Part shown: in pieces, positions 15,694-24,220 of the stretch | How the letters are laid out: every line of letters starts with the position of its first letter | How positions within the stretch are numbered: the stretch's first letter is position 1 | Translations under genes and position numbers: made by a program | Notes under the pieces: model-generated | Database searches by the model: none | What the model was told of the DNA's origin: nothing | Seen by the model: the letters and a program-made list of their open reading frames with translations, nothing else | Assembly (NCBI GenBank): GCA_035457105.1 | Contig: DATIBX010000565.1 | Span: 7,928 to 71,927 of the forward strand | DNA: 64,000 bases | Direction of reading: 5' to 3' | Source of the DNA: PSRF01 sp035457105 | GTDB taxonomy: Bacteria > Acidobacteriota > Blastocatellia > Pyrinomonadales > Pyrinomonadaceae

Positions 15694-17376
15694 ATGCCCG
15701 AAACAAAGGAAGACCAGTCGCTTATCAATTCGGAACTCGAGCGCTGGGAAACTGAAACCCTCACTCCCGTTCTCGAAAAGCGGCCAGAGCGAAAGCAAAG
15801 CTTTCAAACCGTATCGCTGGAAGAAGTAAATCGCCTATATACCCCGGCCGATGTTGAGAATATCGACTTCACGGAAGATATCGCCTTCCCCGGCGAGTTT
15901 CCCTATACGCGAGGCATACATCCCACCGGATACCGCGGGAAGCTCTGGACCATGCGACAGTTTGCCGGCTTCAGCACTCCTGAAGAAACAAACACACGCT
16001 TTAAATATCTGCTGGCTCAAGGTCAGACTGGCCTGTCCGTCGCCTACGATCTGCCTACCCTCATGGGCTACGATGCCGATGCGCCTTTAAGCGAGGGTGA
16101 AGTTGGGAAGTGTGGAGTTGCAGTCTCTTCTCTCGCAGATATGGAGGTCCTGTTTGACGGCATCCCGCTCGAAAACGTTACTGTGTCTCAGACAATAAAT
16201 GCACCAGCTTCGGTGCTGCTGGCGATGTACCTGGTCGTTGCGGAAAAGCAGGGAGCAAATTGGAGAAAGATCTCGGGCACTCTCCAGAACGACATTCTTA
16301 AGGAGTACATCGCACAGAAAGAGTGGATATATCCGATCAAGCCAGCGATGAAACTGGTGGTCGACACTTTTCAGTTTTGCACTACGGAAGTTCCGCGCTA
16401 CAACCCGGTCTCAGTCAGCGGCTATCACATCCGCGAGGCAGGCGCTACCGCGGCTCAAGAACTTGCGTTTACTCTTCGCGATGGGATCGAATACGTCGCG
16501 TGGGGTGTGGCGGCTGGACTCGACGTGGATGAATTCGTACCGCGGATTTCGTTCTTCTTTAATGCTCACAATGATTTCTTTGAAGAGATAGCTAAATACC
16601 GTGCTGCGAGACGTATTTGGGCTCGGGAGGTAAAAAATAGATTTGGTAGCGAGAGCCCGCGAACACTCCAACTCCGGTTCCACACTCAAACAGCAGGCGT
16701 CTCACTTACAGTTCAACAACCACTGAATAATATTGTGAGGGTAGCAGTCCAGGCTCTCGCCGGCGTCCTTGGAGGTACCCAGAGTCTTCACACCGATGCT
16801 TACGACGAAGCTCTCGCGCTTCCTACCGATCGGGCCGCGTTGATTGCGTTGAGGACCCAACAGATCATCGCCGAAGAGACCGGCGTCGTTAATACAGTTG
16901 ATCCACTCGGGGGCTCGTACTATCTGGAAGCTCTGACTGACAAGATGGAGGATGAGGCGCTCAATTATTTCCGCAAGATCGATTCGATGGGTGGAATGGT
17001 AGCGGCGATTGAGAAAGGTTTCCCGCAACGCGAGATTCAGGACTCAGCCTATCAGTATCAGAAAGCAGTCGAACGCGGAGACCAGGTGATTGTTGGTGTT
17101 AACAAATACACCATGACCGATGAACCTTCAGAAGTTCCCATCCTTGTTATCGACGAATCAGTTCGCACGCATCAGGTAGAGCGTTTAGATGAAGTTCGTG
17201 CTCGACGCGACAACGGCTCAGTCGCGAATTCGCTCGAGAAGCTAAAACAGGCAGCTCGGGATCACGAAAACACAATGCCGGCCACCATCGAGGCTGTGCG
17301 CTCTTACGCTAGCTTGGGAGAAATCTGTTCTGCACTGAGAGATGTCTACGGGATTTACGAAGAGCCCGCCTTCTGA
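15694..17376 (+). CDS. B12-dependent acyl-CoA mutase large subunit, isobutyryl-CoA mutase-like
   Basis: 560 aa TIM-barrel subunit without a B12 domain; the 134-aa B12-binding subunit is encoded separately at 19445-19849. This 560 + 134 split matches IcmA/IcmB and archaeal-type mutases. Substrate-pocket residues can be aligned by hand to methylmalonyl-CoA mutase. Tyr89 of that enzyme is Phe90 here (TMRQFAGFST), and Arg207, which binds the methylmalonyl carboxylate, is Gln208 (QNDILKEYIAQ). Phe/Gln is the isobutyryl-CoA mutase pair. The conserved Gln198 and the SGYHIREAGA His are kept. The likely reaction is isobutyryl-CoA to n-butyryl-CoA via adenosylcobalamin; an automatic name would probably be methylmalonyl-CoA mutase. 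GAGG precedes the ATG. Confidence 0.85.
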   Translation: MPETKEDQSLINSELERWETETLTPVLEKRPERKQSFQTVSLEEVNRLYTPADVENIDFTEDIAFPGEFPYTRGIHPTGYRGKLWTMRQFAGFSTPEETNTRFKYLLAQGQTGLSVAYDLPTLMGYDADAPLSEGEVGKCGVAVSSLADMEVLFDGIPLENVTVSQTINAPASVLLAMYLVVAEKQGANWRKISGTLQNDILKEYIAQKEWIYPIKPAMKLVVDTFQFCTTEVPRYNPVSVSGYHIREAGATAAQELAFTLRDGIEYVAWGVAAGLDVDEFVPRISFFFNAHNDFFEEIAKYRAARRIWAREVKNRFGSESPRTLQLRFHTQTAGVSLTVQQPLNNIVRVAVQALAGVLGGTQSLHTDAYDEALALPTDRAALIALRTQQIIAEETGVVNTVDPLGGSYYLEALTDKMEDEALNYFRKIDSMGGMVAAIEKGFPQREIQDSAYQYQKAVERGDQVIVGVNKYTMTDEPSEVPILVIDESVRTHQVERLDEVRARRDNGSVANSLEKLKQAARDHENTMPATIEAVRSYASLGEICSALRDVYGIYEEPAF

Positions 17377-17450
17377 GGATTCCCAAGAAAGTGTGGGGTG
17401 TAAACGCCGGCCTGGAGCGGACACGGAGTAGCGCCCGGACAAGCAGAATT

Positions 17451-19292
17451 CTAATTCTCGCGATCCTTAATTACGACTGTAATAGCCCGCGACTCGCCTA
17501 CGACGCCGATATTGTCAATCACTTTAGCCTTGAGCGTGTATCGTCCAGCCGGAACATTTCGCCAGCCGCAAGAATATTTACCCGGGATAAGAACTGGACC
17601 TTCCTCTATTAGTACGTCGTTCGCATAGATCTCCACACGCTGTACATCTCCATCAAGCTCGTTTGTACTGAGAACGACGTTGAGGTTGGCTGGGGCTATT
17701 AATGTCATGCCATCAACTGGTCTCGTGATGATAACCGTCGGCTTGTGCGAGACCTTCGCAACGACCACAGGTGACTTCGATAGGGACCCTGCCATATCTA
17801 TTGCAACCGCTTGGAGATGATAGAGTGCCCTCTGAAGGCCATCGAGCTTTAACTCATAGAGATCGTTTCCAATCGGTGTGGCTTTACCCAGGGAAATGCC
17901 ATCAGCCAAAAATTCTACTTCTTTAATCAGTCCAGCCGAGTGATTTACCTCAACCACCAATTTCAAAGCCGTTCCAGGCCTTATCAAGCTTCCCGGCTTT
18001 GGCTCTAGTATGCGAAGCTTTGCTGGCCCATTTACAAAAATATGCTCAACCATTGTGGTCGCGCGGCGACCATTGTTGTCCGTAGCCACGGCCGCTACAA
18101 AATGCAGACCTGGCGAGAGCGATTTGGTAACAAACGAGAATGATTTTTCGTTCACTTTCTTTGCGAATCCCAGGGTAACCAACGAGAATCTGGGGTCGTC
18201 GACTTTCTTTGGAAATCCCGGGGATTCAGTTGTGTCGTTAATTTCAACACTCGTTACTGAACCATCAGGATCAGTCGCTGTGACTTCCAATACCAGCGGA
18301 TCGCCTTGATCAAGCAATTGCTCATCCGGTTGTCGTTTCTCAAACCTCACCAGAGGAGCGCAATTAGGATTGGGTAAGAGCTTAACTCTCGCACTCCTGT
18401 AGTTATTCTCAGGTTGATTATCAATCTCTCGGGCCGAGACTCTGGCTTGCGCGCTTAACCATCCTCCAGTCGGCCCGACGTCAAGGTACTCTCCGGGTTT
18501 CATAACGACGGTGACAGTTGCTTCATTGCTCACTTCGATCTGGCCCAACTTGCAGTACAAACGGCCAGCGCGTGGTTTGCAACTCCCCTGACTTGCATTT
18601 GCCGAGACCAAGTCGCCGTTGGGCAGCTCGAGAATTGCGCCGGCATCTGTTGCGACATTTGGACCTCTATTCCTTATCGTCGTCTTGAAGGTCAAATCGG
18701 CGGGCAGTGTGACTGGCTCAAAAGAATCGTCCGTGACTACCTCTAAATCTGCTTCTGCTGTGTTAGCGGGAACGTTCTCGATCTGACGGGCGATAACGTA
18801 AACACCAAGTTCTAACTCGTCGCTATATGCATAGAGCTTTCTTTGAGTGAAGTCCGGACCCGATGCCTTGGGTAAAGCCGCCGTTCGGTCTACCCACACC
18901 GCGGCGTCGGGATCAAAATTGTCCTGCTCGGCGTGCAAAATGCGGAGTGTCTTAAAGACCTGTTCTTCGGCAACGGACTTAACCGAGAATCCAACTGTGT
19001 AAGGCCCAACTGCCACGGCTTCGGTCGTGATGCGAAAAGCTTTACCGTTATATGCGACATAGCCGACCGGTAAGCCCGGAAACTTAGAAAGATCCGCATC
19101 TTCGATTTTAATTGCACCTCTCTGAAAAACGTCGCCGAGACTCACCTCGTCTGGTCCATCACCAGTTGATTGTGATGGAGTTTGCGAGACCGCATGCATC
19201 GTCAGAACGTTCAAATAGCAAACTGCGACAATGAACATTAATCGCCGGCTCAATAGGTATGAGAGAAGTTTTGAGTTAATCGAAGACATCAT
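17451..19292 (-). CDS. Secreted protein with DUF11-like and repeated Ig-like domains
   Basis: 613 aa with a signal peptide (about residues 1-37, ending MHAVSQ). An N-terminal region of about 150 residues is unassigned. A DUF11-like domain follows (about 180-310; LTFKTTIRNRGPNVATDAGAI, then NYRSARVKLLPNPNC). Three Ig-like modules of the PxVxIxxPxdG type come after (DPLVLEVTATDPDGSVTSVEI; ILEPKPGSLIRPGTALKL; ITRPVDGMTLIAPANLNV). It is probably an exported surface or adhesion-type protein. It sits antisense between the two mutase subunit genes, converging with the large subunit and diverging from the small one. Confidence 0.75.
   Translation of the reverse strand: MMSSINSKLLSYLLSRRLMFIVAVCYLNVLTMHAVSQTPSQSTGDGPDEVSLGDVFQRGAIKIEDADLSKFPGLPVGYVAYNGKAFRITTEAVAVGPYTVGFSVKSVAEEQVFKTLRILHAEQDNFDPDAAVWVDRTAALPKASGPDFTQRKLYAYSDELELGVYVIARQIENVPANTAEADLEVVTDDSFEPVTLPADLTFKTTIRNRGPNVATDAGAILELPNGDLVSANASQGSCKPRAGRLYCKLGQIEVSNEATVTVVMKPGEYLDVGPTGGWLSAQARVSAREIDNQPENNYRSARVKLLPNPNCAPLVRFEKRQPDEQLLDQGDPLVLEVTATDPDGSVTSVEINDTTESPGFPKKVDDPRFSLVTLGFAKKVNEKSFSFVTKSLSPGLHFVAAVATDNNGRRATTMVEHIFVNGPAKLRILEPKPGSLIRPGTALKLVVEVNHSAGLIKEVEFLADGISLGKATPIGNDLYELKLDGLQRALYHLQAVAIDMAGSLSKSPVVVAKVSHKPTVIITRPVDGMTLIAPANLNVVLSTNELDGDVQRVEIYANDVLIEEGPVLIPGKYSCGWRNVPAGRYTLKAKVIDNIGVVGESRAITVVIKDREN
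18127..18222 (-). repeat. In-frame 48-bp tandem duplication
   Basis: Two adjacent 48-bp units (18127-18174 and 18175-18222), about 75% identical, encode GFAKKVNEKSFSFVTK and GFPKKVDDPRFSLVTL in the first Ig-like module of the secreted protein. The duplication is in frame and lengthens one loop of that module. Confidence 0.7.
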
Positions 19293-19444
19293 ATGAGGTT
19301 GAGCTAATGCAATCTACTGTGCTCTTCAACGGCTGTCAATCATCAGAAAGGCACTGAGTTGCACCTCTAGCTTAGCCAGCTTAGCAGTCTCATGACCGGG
19401 TTTCTCAGTTCCGGCAAATTGACTGTTAAGGTTAGAATGCCTGC

Positions 19445-19849
19445 ATGAGCCAACGAAAAATTAGAGTCCTGGTCGCCAAACCGGGCCTTGATGGTCACGA
19501 TCGCGGTGCGAAGGTAATAGCGCGAGCCCTGCGCGACGCTGGGATGGAAGTGATTTACACGGGGCTTCGGCAAACACCTGAGATGATTGCGGCGGCGGCT
19601 TTGCAAGAAGATGTCGACGCAGTTGGAGTTTCAATACTCAGTGGCGCTCACAACACGCTCTGCCCGCGAATCATTGCACTGTTACGGGAAAAAGGCCTGG
19701 ACAACTGTCTGGTGCTCGTCGGCGGGATTGTTCCCCAGGAAGACCTTCCGAAATTAAAAGAGGCCGGTGTAGCTGAAGTCTTTCTGCCTGGCACCTCAAC
19801 CGAAGACATCGTCACCTTCTTAAGACAAAACGTAAGACCTCGAGAATGA
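19445..19849 (+). CDS. Cobalamin-binding subunit of acyl-CoA mutase
   Basis: 134 aa, the free-standing B12-binding domain that completes the split mutase (IcmB-like). It has the base-off/His-on signature DxHxxG (GLDGHDRGAK, His about 20), the SxL motif (GVSILSGAH) and the GG motif (LVGGIVPQEDL), as in mutase C-terminal domains. Length is as expected for the small subunit of isobutyryl-CoA mutase. It is separated from the large-subunit gene by a minus-strand gene of 1.8 kb. Its stop overlaps the next crotonase-family gene by 4 bp (ATGA), so the two are translationally coupled. Confidence 0.92.
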   Translation: MSQRKIRVLVAKPGLDGHDRGAKVIARALRDAGMEVIYTGLRQTPEMIAAAALQEDVDAVGVSILSGAHNTLCPRIIALLREKGLDNCLVLVGGIVPQEDLPKLKEAGVAEVFLPGTSTEDIVTFLRQNVRPRE

Positions 19850-20481
19850 GCTTAACTGATGAATCAGCGGCGATAATCCTCGAGGAAGTTGGTCCAATCG
19901 CAATCGTTCGATTTAGCAAGCCGCGGCAGCGAAATCCCCTCTCGCTAAGAGTGCTCAATGAACTCGACGAGCTGGTCAGCAACCTCCAAACGCGCGAGCA
20001 CCTCCAGGCAATAATATTTACCGGGACTGACAACGCCTTTCTCTCCGGAGCTGACATTCGGGAACTACGCTCGCTAACAGCGACCGCAGCGCTTGATTTC
20101 TCAAGACGCGGCCAGCAACTGATGCAGAAAATTTCCGAAGCGCGTCAAGTGGTGATTGCGGCGATCAATGGTTATTGCATGGGCGGAGGCTTAGATTTCG
20201 CCCTGGCATGCCATATCAGAGTGGGCTCCTCGCAAGCCGTTTTTTCGCATCCGGGAGCACGTTTGGGAATCATCACCGGCTGGGGTGGGACACAACGACT
20301 CCCAAGACTGATCGGAAAAAACCATGCTCTTGAAATGTTTGTAAGCGCGAAACAGCTCACGAGTGATGAGGCGCTGAGGCTCGGGTTGATTACCGGGATT
20401 TATGATCCAGTTTTGGCAACAGCAATCCGATTGGCCCAGGAGTTACCTCTGCGAAATGACTCGAGCCTCTCTGGTTACTGA
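19846..20481 (+). CDS. Enoyl-CoA hydratase/isomerase family protein, catalytic Glu missing
   Basis: 211 aa crotonase-fold protein, shorter than the usual 255-260 aa because the C-terminal helices are mostly absent. Oxyanion-hole elements are visible (FLSGADIREL and MGGGLDFALACH). The two Glu residues of classical enoyl-CoA hydratase (rat Glu144 and Glu164) are Asp (GGGLDFA) and Gly (SHPGARLGI). The WGGTQRLPRLIG motif is kept. It may be a divergent crotonase with another reaction or a non-hydratase role. The start overlaps the B12-subunit stop (ATGA), linking it to the mutase pathway. It ends 9 bp from a convergent TPR gene. Confidence 0.85.
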   Translation: MSLTDESAAIILEEVGPIAIVRFSKPRQRNPLSLRVLNELDELVSNLQTREHLQAIIFTGTDNAFLSGADIRELRSLTATAALDFSRRGQQLMQKISEARQVVIAAINGYCMGGGLDFALACHIRVGSSQAVFSHPGARLGIITGWGGTQRLPRLIGKNHALEMFVSAKQLTSDEALRLGLITGIYDPVLATAIRLAQELPLRNDSSLSGY

Positions 20482-20490
20482 TCGATGAGT

Positions 20491-21582
20491 TTAGTGTTTC
20501 TTGACGTCGAGGATTCTGTCCTGATAGATCACGGCAAACAACTCCTGCGCTCTTTCATAATTCACTAACTTCAGCGCCTGGTATTGTTCGAGTGCCAAGC
20601 CCCGGTCGCCGCGTTGCAGATAGATTACGGCCAGGTTCCTGTAAGCCTCGGCGAGATCCGGCTTGAGCTGAATCACCTCCTTGTACAGCTCGATGGCTTG
20701 TTTCTGATGACCCAACTTGCCATGCACATATGCAAGATTGTAAATGGCTTCGGCGCTACCTGGTCGTAAACGAATTGCCGTTTCCAGAGATTCTATTGCC
20801 AGATTGTTTTGCGCCATTGAGGTGTACGCCGTCCCCAGATTGTTAAAGGCGGCAAAGTAATCGGGCTTGAGATCAAGAGCTTTGTGGTACTCATCAACTG
20901 CTTCATTGAATCGACTCACCTCAGCGTACAAATAACCAAGATTGTTATGAAACTCAGGGGACGATGCCTCCAAACGTACTGCGTACTGCAAAGATTTAAT
21001 GGCCTCAGCTGGCTGGGCGATCTTGAAATAGAGAAATCCTAAATTGTTGTAGCTGTCCGCGAGATTGGGATTTATGTGAATAGCCTGCCTACAGAAATCA
21101 ATGGCCTCCTCATAGCGACCTAACATACCGTAAGCATACGCAAGCTCATTGAACGATTCAGCATACTCAGGCTTGAGTTTGAGCGCTTTATTCAACGGCA
21201 CAATTGCCTCAGAAAAGGCCTGCGTCTTGTTGTAAGCAACACCGAGGTAACGGTAAGCGTCTGTATAGCTTGGGTTAATTTCTAACGCTAGCTTGAGTTC
21301 CGCGATTGAAGCAGAAAAGTTGCCCTGAGTCTGATAGATACACGCAAGATTGTAGTGAATGGTGGCCACGCTCGGCTGGATCGTGATCGCTCGCTTCAGT
21401 AACTCAATTGCCTTGGCATATTCATGAGACGCAACATAAATGACTGCCTGGTTATTAAGGTTGAGCGCCTCTTCTTCGTTAAGGTCCGGCTGGCGACTAA
21501 CGTGGTCAGCAGCAAGCGCCTGAGTAGAAAGTGAAACGAGCAGAGCTATCGCGAGCAGCAAAAGTCTTTTACGGTCGAACAT
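20491..21582 (-). CDS. Secreted TPR protein
   Basis: 363 aa. It has a signal peptide (RLLLLAIALLVSLSTQALA, cleavage near residue 24) and then about nine consecutive 34-residue TPR units filling the protein (for example ATIHYNLACIYQTQGNFSAS and DSYNNLGFLYFKIAQPAEAI). No catalytic domain is present. It is likely a periplasmic scaffold for protein interactions, but the partner is unknown. It converges on the crotonase gene with a 9-bp gap and is transcribed alone. Confidence 0.85.
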   Translation of the reverse strand: MFDRKRLLLLAIALLVSLSTQALAADHVSRQPDLNEEEALNLNNQAVIYVASHEYAKAIELLKRAITIQPSVATIHYNLACIYQTQGNFSASIAELKLALEINPSYTDAYRYLGVAYNKTQAFSEAIVPLNKALKLKPEYAESFNELAYAYGMLGRYEEAIDFCRQAIHINPNLADSYNNLGFLYFKIAQPAEAIKSLQYAVRLEASSPEFHNNLGYLYAEVSRFNEAVDEYHKALDLKPDYFAAFNNLGTAYTSMAQNNLAIESLETAIRLRPGSAEAIYNLAYVHGKLGHQKQAIELYKEVIQLKPDLAEAYRNLAVIYLQRGDRGLALEQYQALKLVNYERAQELFAVIYQDRILDVKKH

Positions 21583-21722
21583 ACAACGTCTCCATAGTGC
21601 ATTTGACTACAATACTCTTGGAGTCGATCAAATATTCCCGCGGCTGGCTGACTTGTTTATTTGGCAGTAATTATGGAGTCCGATGCTGAGGATCGGCCCA
21701 ATTGGAAGTAAGGAATTAAAAA

Positions 21723-22490
21723 CTACTTTTTTAGGAATTTGGCGATACCACGCTGACAGTCTTCTGTCAGACGGGCAATCACATTCACATCTGCACCGGT
21801 TTCCAGGGCCTCAACAAAACTCAACCCATCAATCTGATAAAGAAGCGTCTTGGTCAACGCAATTGCAGACTTACTTAACTCCTCAAAGCGTTTGACGTAG
21901 TTCGCAACTTCCTCATCAAAGTGCTCCTCTTGGAAAACCCGGTTGACTAAACCCAACTCCAGAGCTTTCGTGGCATTGAGCTCTTCACCACGCGTCAGAA
22001 GTTCGAAGGCAAGCTTCTCCGAAACGTTTCGCCTGAGAATTGCCAGGACCATCGCCGGAACAAAACCAATCTTCACTTCCGGATATCCGAAACGAGCCGA
22101 AGCCGCAGCCAGGACCAAGTCACACGCACTCGCTAAACCACAGCCGCCGGCAAGGGCACGACCTCTCACTGCGGCGACAACCGGGACTGGGATCTCCCGA
22201 ATCAAGAGAAATAATTCCATGAGAGCCCGCGCATCCTCTGCATTCTCGGACACTGAAGCGGCGGCAATCTTTTGCAGTGCAGATAAATCCGCTCCGGAAC
22301 AGAAGTCCTTCCCTTCTCCGCTCAGCACGATGACTCTGATGCTTTGGTCCGATCGTGCTCGCTTCAAAGCATCTTTTAGCCCGGAAATTAACTCGTCGTT
22401 CAGCGCATTTCTTTTTTCCGGGCGATTCAGCCTGAGGCGAGCAATTGCCCCATCCACCGAATATAAGACCGCAGATTCTTGACTGCTCAT
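21723..22490 (-). CDS. Enoyl-CoA hydratase family protein (methylglutaconyl-CoA hydratase-like)
   Basis: 255 aa, full-length crotonase. Oxyanion-hole residues lie in FCSGADLSAL and LAGGCGLASACD. The YPEVKIGFVPAMVLAILRR segment, with the second catalytic Glu kept, is typical of LiuC/AtuE-like methylglutaconyl or isohexenylglutaconyl-CoA hydratases. The first Glu position is Gly. It is the last gene of a minus-strand operon with AtuA-C, AtuA and a carboxyltransferase. That context supports hydration of a 3-methylglutaconyl-type CoA ester in leucine or isoprenoid breakdown. The exact substrate cannot be fixed. Confidence 0.85.
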   Translation of the reverse strand: MSSQESAVLYSVDGAIARLRLNRPEKRNALNDELISGLKDALKRARSDQSIRVIVLSGEGKDFCSGADLSALQKIAAASVSENAEDARALMELFLLIREIPVPVVAAVRGRALAGGCGLASACDLVLAAASARFGYPEVKIGFVPAMVLAILRRNVSEKLAFELLTRGEELNATKALELGLVNRVFQEEHFDEEVANYVKRFEELSKSAIALTKTLLYQIDGLSFVEALETGADVNVIARLTEDCQRGIAKFLKK

Positions 22491-22503
22491 TTGGAGAGTT
22501 GGG

Positions 22504-22851
22504 TTATGGTTGACGTTTAATCAGGCGAGCTTCATCTTCTGACAATTCAATTTCCATTCGCAACAGGGCAGAAGAAAAAGTCTTACCCTGGGCATCGGTC
22601 ATCAGCGACAAGGTGCCGCCGCCGCCGAGACTCTCATGCAAAAGAAAGTTGAGGGCTGAGAGATTCGGTAATTCAAATCTCTCGACGTTTCCTTTAGCAA
22701 TACCTTTGAAATGCTCTTTGACCCTGTCAGCCGTCACTTCTCGCACGAGGAGAGGATAGATTTCGTCGCTGTAAGCGATTAAACCGACATTCGCCGTATC
22801 GCCTTTATCACCAGACCTGGCGTGCGCTAGGTTTCTTAGCTGTACTTTCAT
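22504..22851 (-). CDS. AtuA C-terminal domain protein (split AtuA)
   Basis: 115 aa, matching the C-terminal region of AtuA/DUF1446 proteins (VQLRNLAHARSGDKGDTANVGL, then GGGGTLSLMTDAQGKTFS). In many species this domain is fused to AtuA; here it is a separate gene whose ATG overlaps the AtuA stop by 4 bp (ATGA). The two products probably form one complex. A distinct hydratase gene follows after 13 bp. The biochemical role of AtuA is not established, though it is needed for acyclic terpene use in pseudomonads. Confidence 0.85.
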   Translation of the reverse strand: MKVQLRNLAHARSGDKGDTANVGLIAYSDEIYPLLVREVTADRVKEHFKGIAKGNVERFELPNLSALNFLLHESLGGGGTLSLMTDAQGKTFSSALLRMEIELSEDEARLIKRQP

Positions 22852-24215
22852 GCGTCGATGACCTCAACCGCGGGTTCAATATTTTCCTTGGGAATCAGGG
22901 CCGGCCAATAAGCGACGATCTCTTCTACTTTTGGTCGTCCGCCAGCAAAGCCGGTCACCGCAGGTGGCCCAGTCAAGATCAGCGGTGCAAGTTCCTTGGT
23001 AAATCTCTCGACCGCGTTCTTGTCCGGTCCTCGCACACCTACGCGTAATTGGACTTCAGGAACTTCGTTTTGCGGCTCCCCAGCTAATGGACCATGCGTA
23101 GCATTGATCCCGACGAATTCGGTCAATATCTGATCAAACTTCAGGCCTAAACCTGCAAGCCGCAGCCGCAAGATTTTGTCAGCAGCCTGGGCTTTCGCGT
23201 AAGCGTCGGGCCATGCGTAAACCAGTGTCCCTACGGCTTTGAAACCAGCTGAGTAACTAATTGAAACCTTCAGGAACTCGGTCGCTGGCTTTCCTTTTAT
23301 CCCAAACACCCGCACTCGATTTGGACCAGCGTCCGCAACGTGAATCGTCGTAAAGTCAGCAACACAATCGGGTGTTATGTACTCGTGAGGATCGCCCATT
23401 TCATAGACTAGTTGTTCCTTAACGGACTGCACGTTGACCCGGCCACCAGTACCATCGTGTTTGGTAATCACAAAAGTACCGTCTGCCTTCGCCTCGGCGA
23501 TGGGAAAGCCAACATTTTCAAGCTCAGGAATCGACTGCCAATCATACTGGCAATTGCCACCGGAACACTGGGCGCCGCATTCGATGATGTGACCGGCAAT
23601 AGTTCCAGCTGCAAGTAAATCCCAGTCTGTCGCTCCCCAACCAAATTCGTGAATCAACGGTGCCAGAGTTAACCCAGTGTCAGTGGCCCGACCAGTAATG
23701 ACGACCTGGGCGCCGCGCTTCAACGCCTCAACCATTGGCCAGGCACCGAGATAAACATTGGCACTTTGAATGCGATCGATCACAGTCGTTAGCGGTGCGC
23801 CCGTGTCCATGTTGCGCAGTTCGATTCCGCGCGACAGAAATTCGTCAAGGCGAGGAAGAATATCGTCACCGGTGACAATTCCGATGCGCACTTTTCCGCC
23901 CAACCCGAGGTCTCTGGCCACATCCCGCACCGCGTTGGCGCAACCTTTCACGTTCACACCACCGGCATTGGCAGTAACTCTTATGTCGCGCTCGACGCAG
24001 ATGGGTAGAATTCTGCGCATCAGCGGAATGAAATCCCTGGCATAGCCGGCATTCGGATCGCGGGCCTTCTGTTTCTGCATGATCGACATCGTGACTTCAG
24101 CGAGATAGTCGAGCATCAGGTAATCAACTGGTCCAGCTTCTACCTGGCGAACGGGGGCTTCCAGTAAATCGCCCCAAAAACCTTGACCGGCAGCTATTCG
24201 AACTAATTCCTTCAT
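22848..24215 (-). CDS. AtuA family protein (DUF1446), acyclic terpene/acyl-CoA utilisation
   Basis: 455 aa from the ATG at 24215, five bases after the carboxyltransferase stop; an upstream extension inside that gene is rejected. It carries DUF1446 features: MKELVRIAAGQGFWGDLLEA, VTANAGGVNVKGCANAV, VITGRATDTGLTLAPLIHEF and ATDWDLLAAGTIAGHIIECGAQ. A Cys pair (CGAQCSGGNCQYDW) lies in the middle. It lacks the C-terminal domain, which is encoded by the next gene. Its place between a biotin-dependent carboxyltransferase and an enoyl-CoA hydratase matches leu/liu-type and atu-type clusters for branched-chain acyl-CoA degradation. Confidence 0.88.
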   Translation of the reverse strand: MKELVRIAAGQGFWGDLLEAPVRQVEAGPVDYLMLDYLAEVTMSIMQKQKARDPNAGYARDFIPLMRRILPICVERDIRVTANAGGVNVKGCANAVRDVARDLGLGGKVRIGIVTGDDILPRLDEFLSRGIELRNMDTGAPLTTVIDRIQSANVYLGAWPMVEALKRGAQVVITGRATDTGLTLAPLIHEFGWGATDWDLLAAGTIAGHIIECGAQCSGGNCQYDWQSIPELENVGFPIAEAKADGTFVITKHDGTGGRVNVQSVKEQLVYEMGDPHEYITPDCVADFTTIHVADAGPNRVRVFGIKGKPATEFLKVSISYSAGFKAVGTLVYAWPDAYAKAQAADKILRLRLAGLGLKFDQILTEFVGINATHGPLAGEPQNEVPEVQLRVGVRGPDKNAVERFTKELAPLILTGPPAVTGFAGGRPKVEEIVAYWPALIPKENIEPAVEVIDA

Positions 24216-24220
24216 AATAT

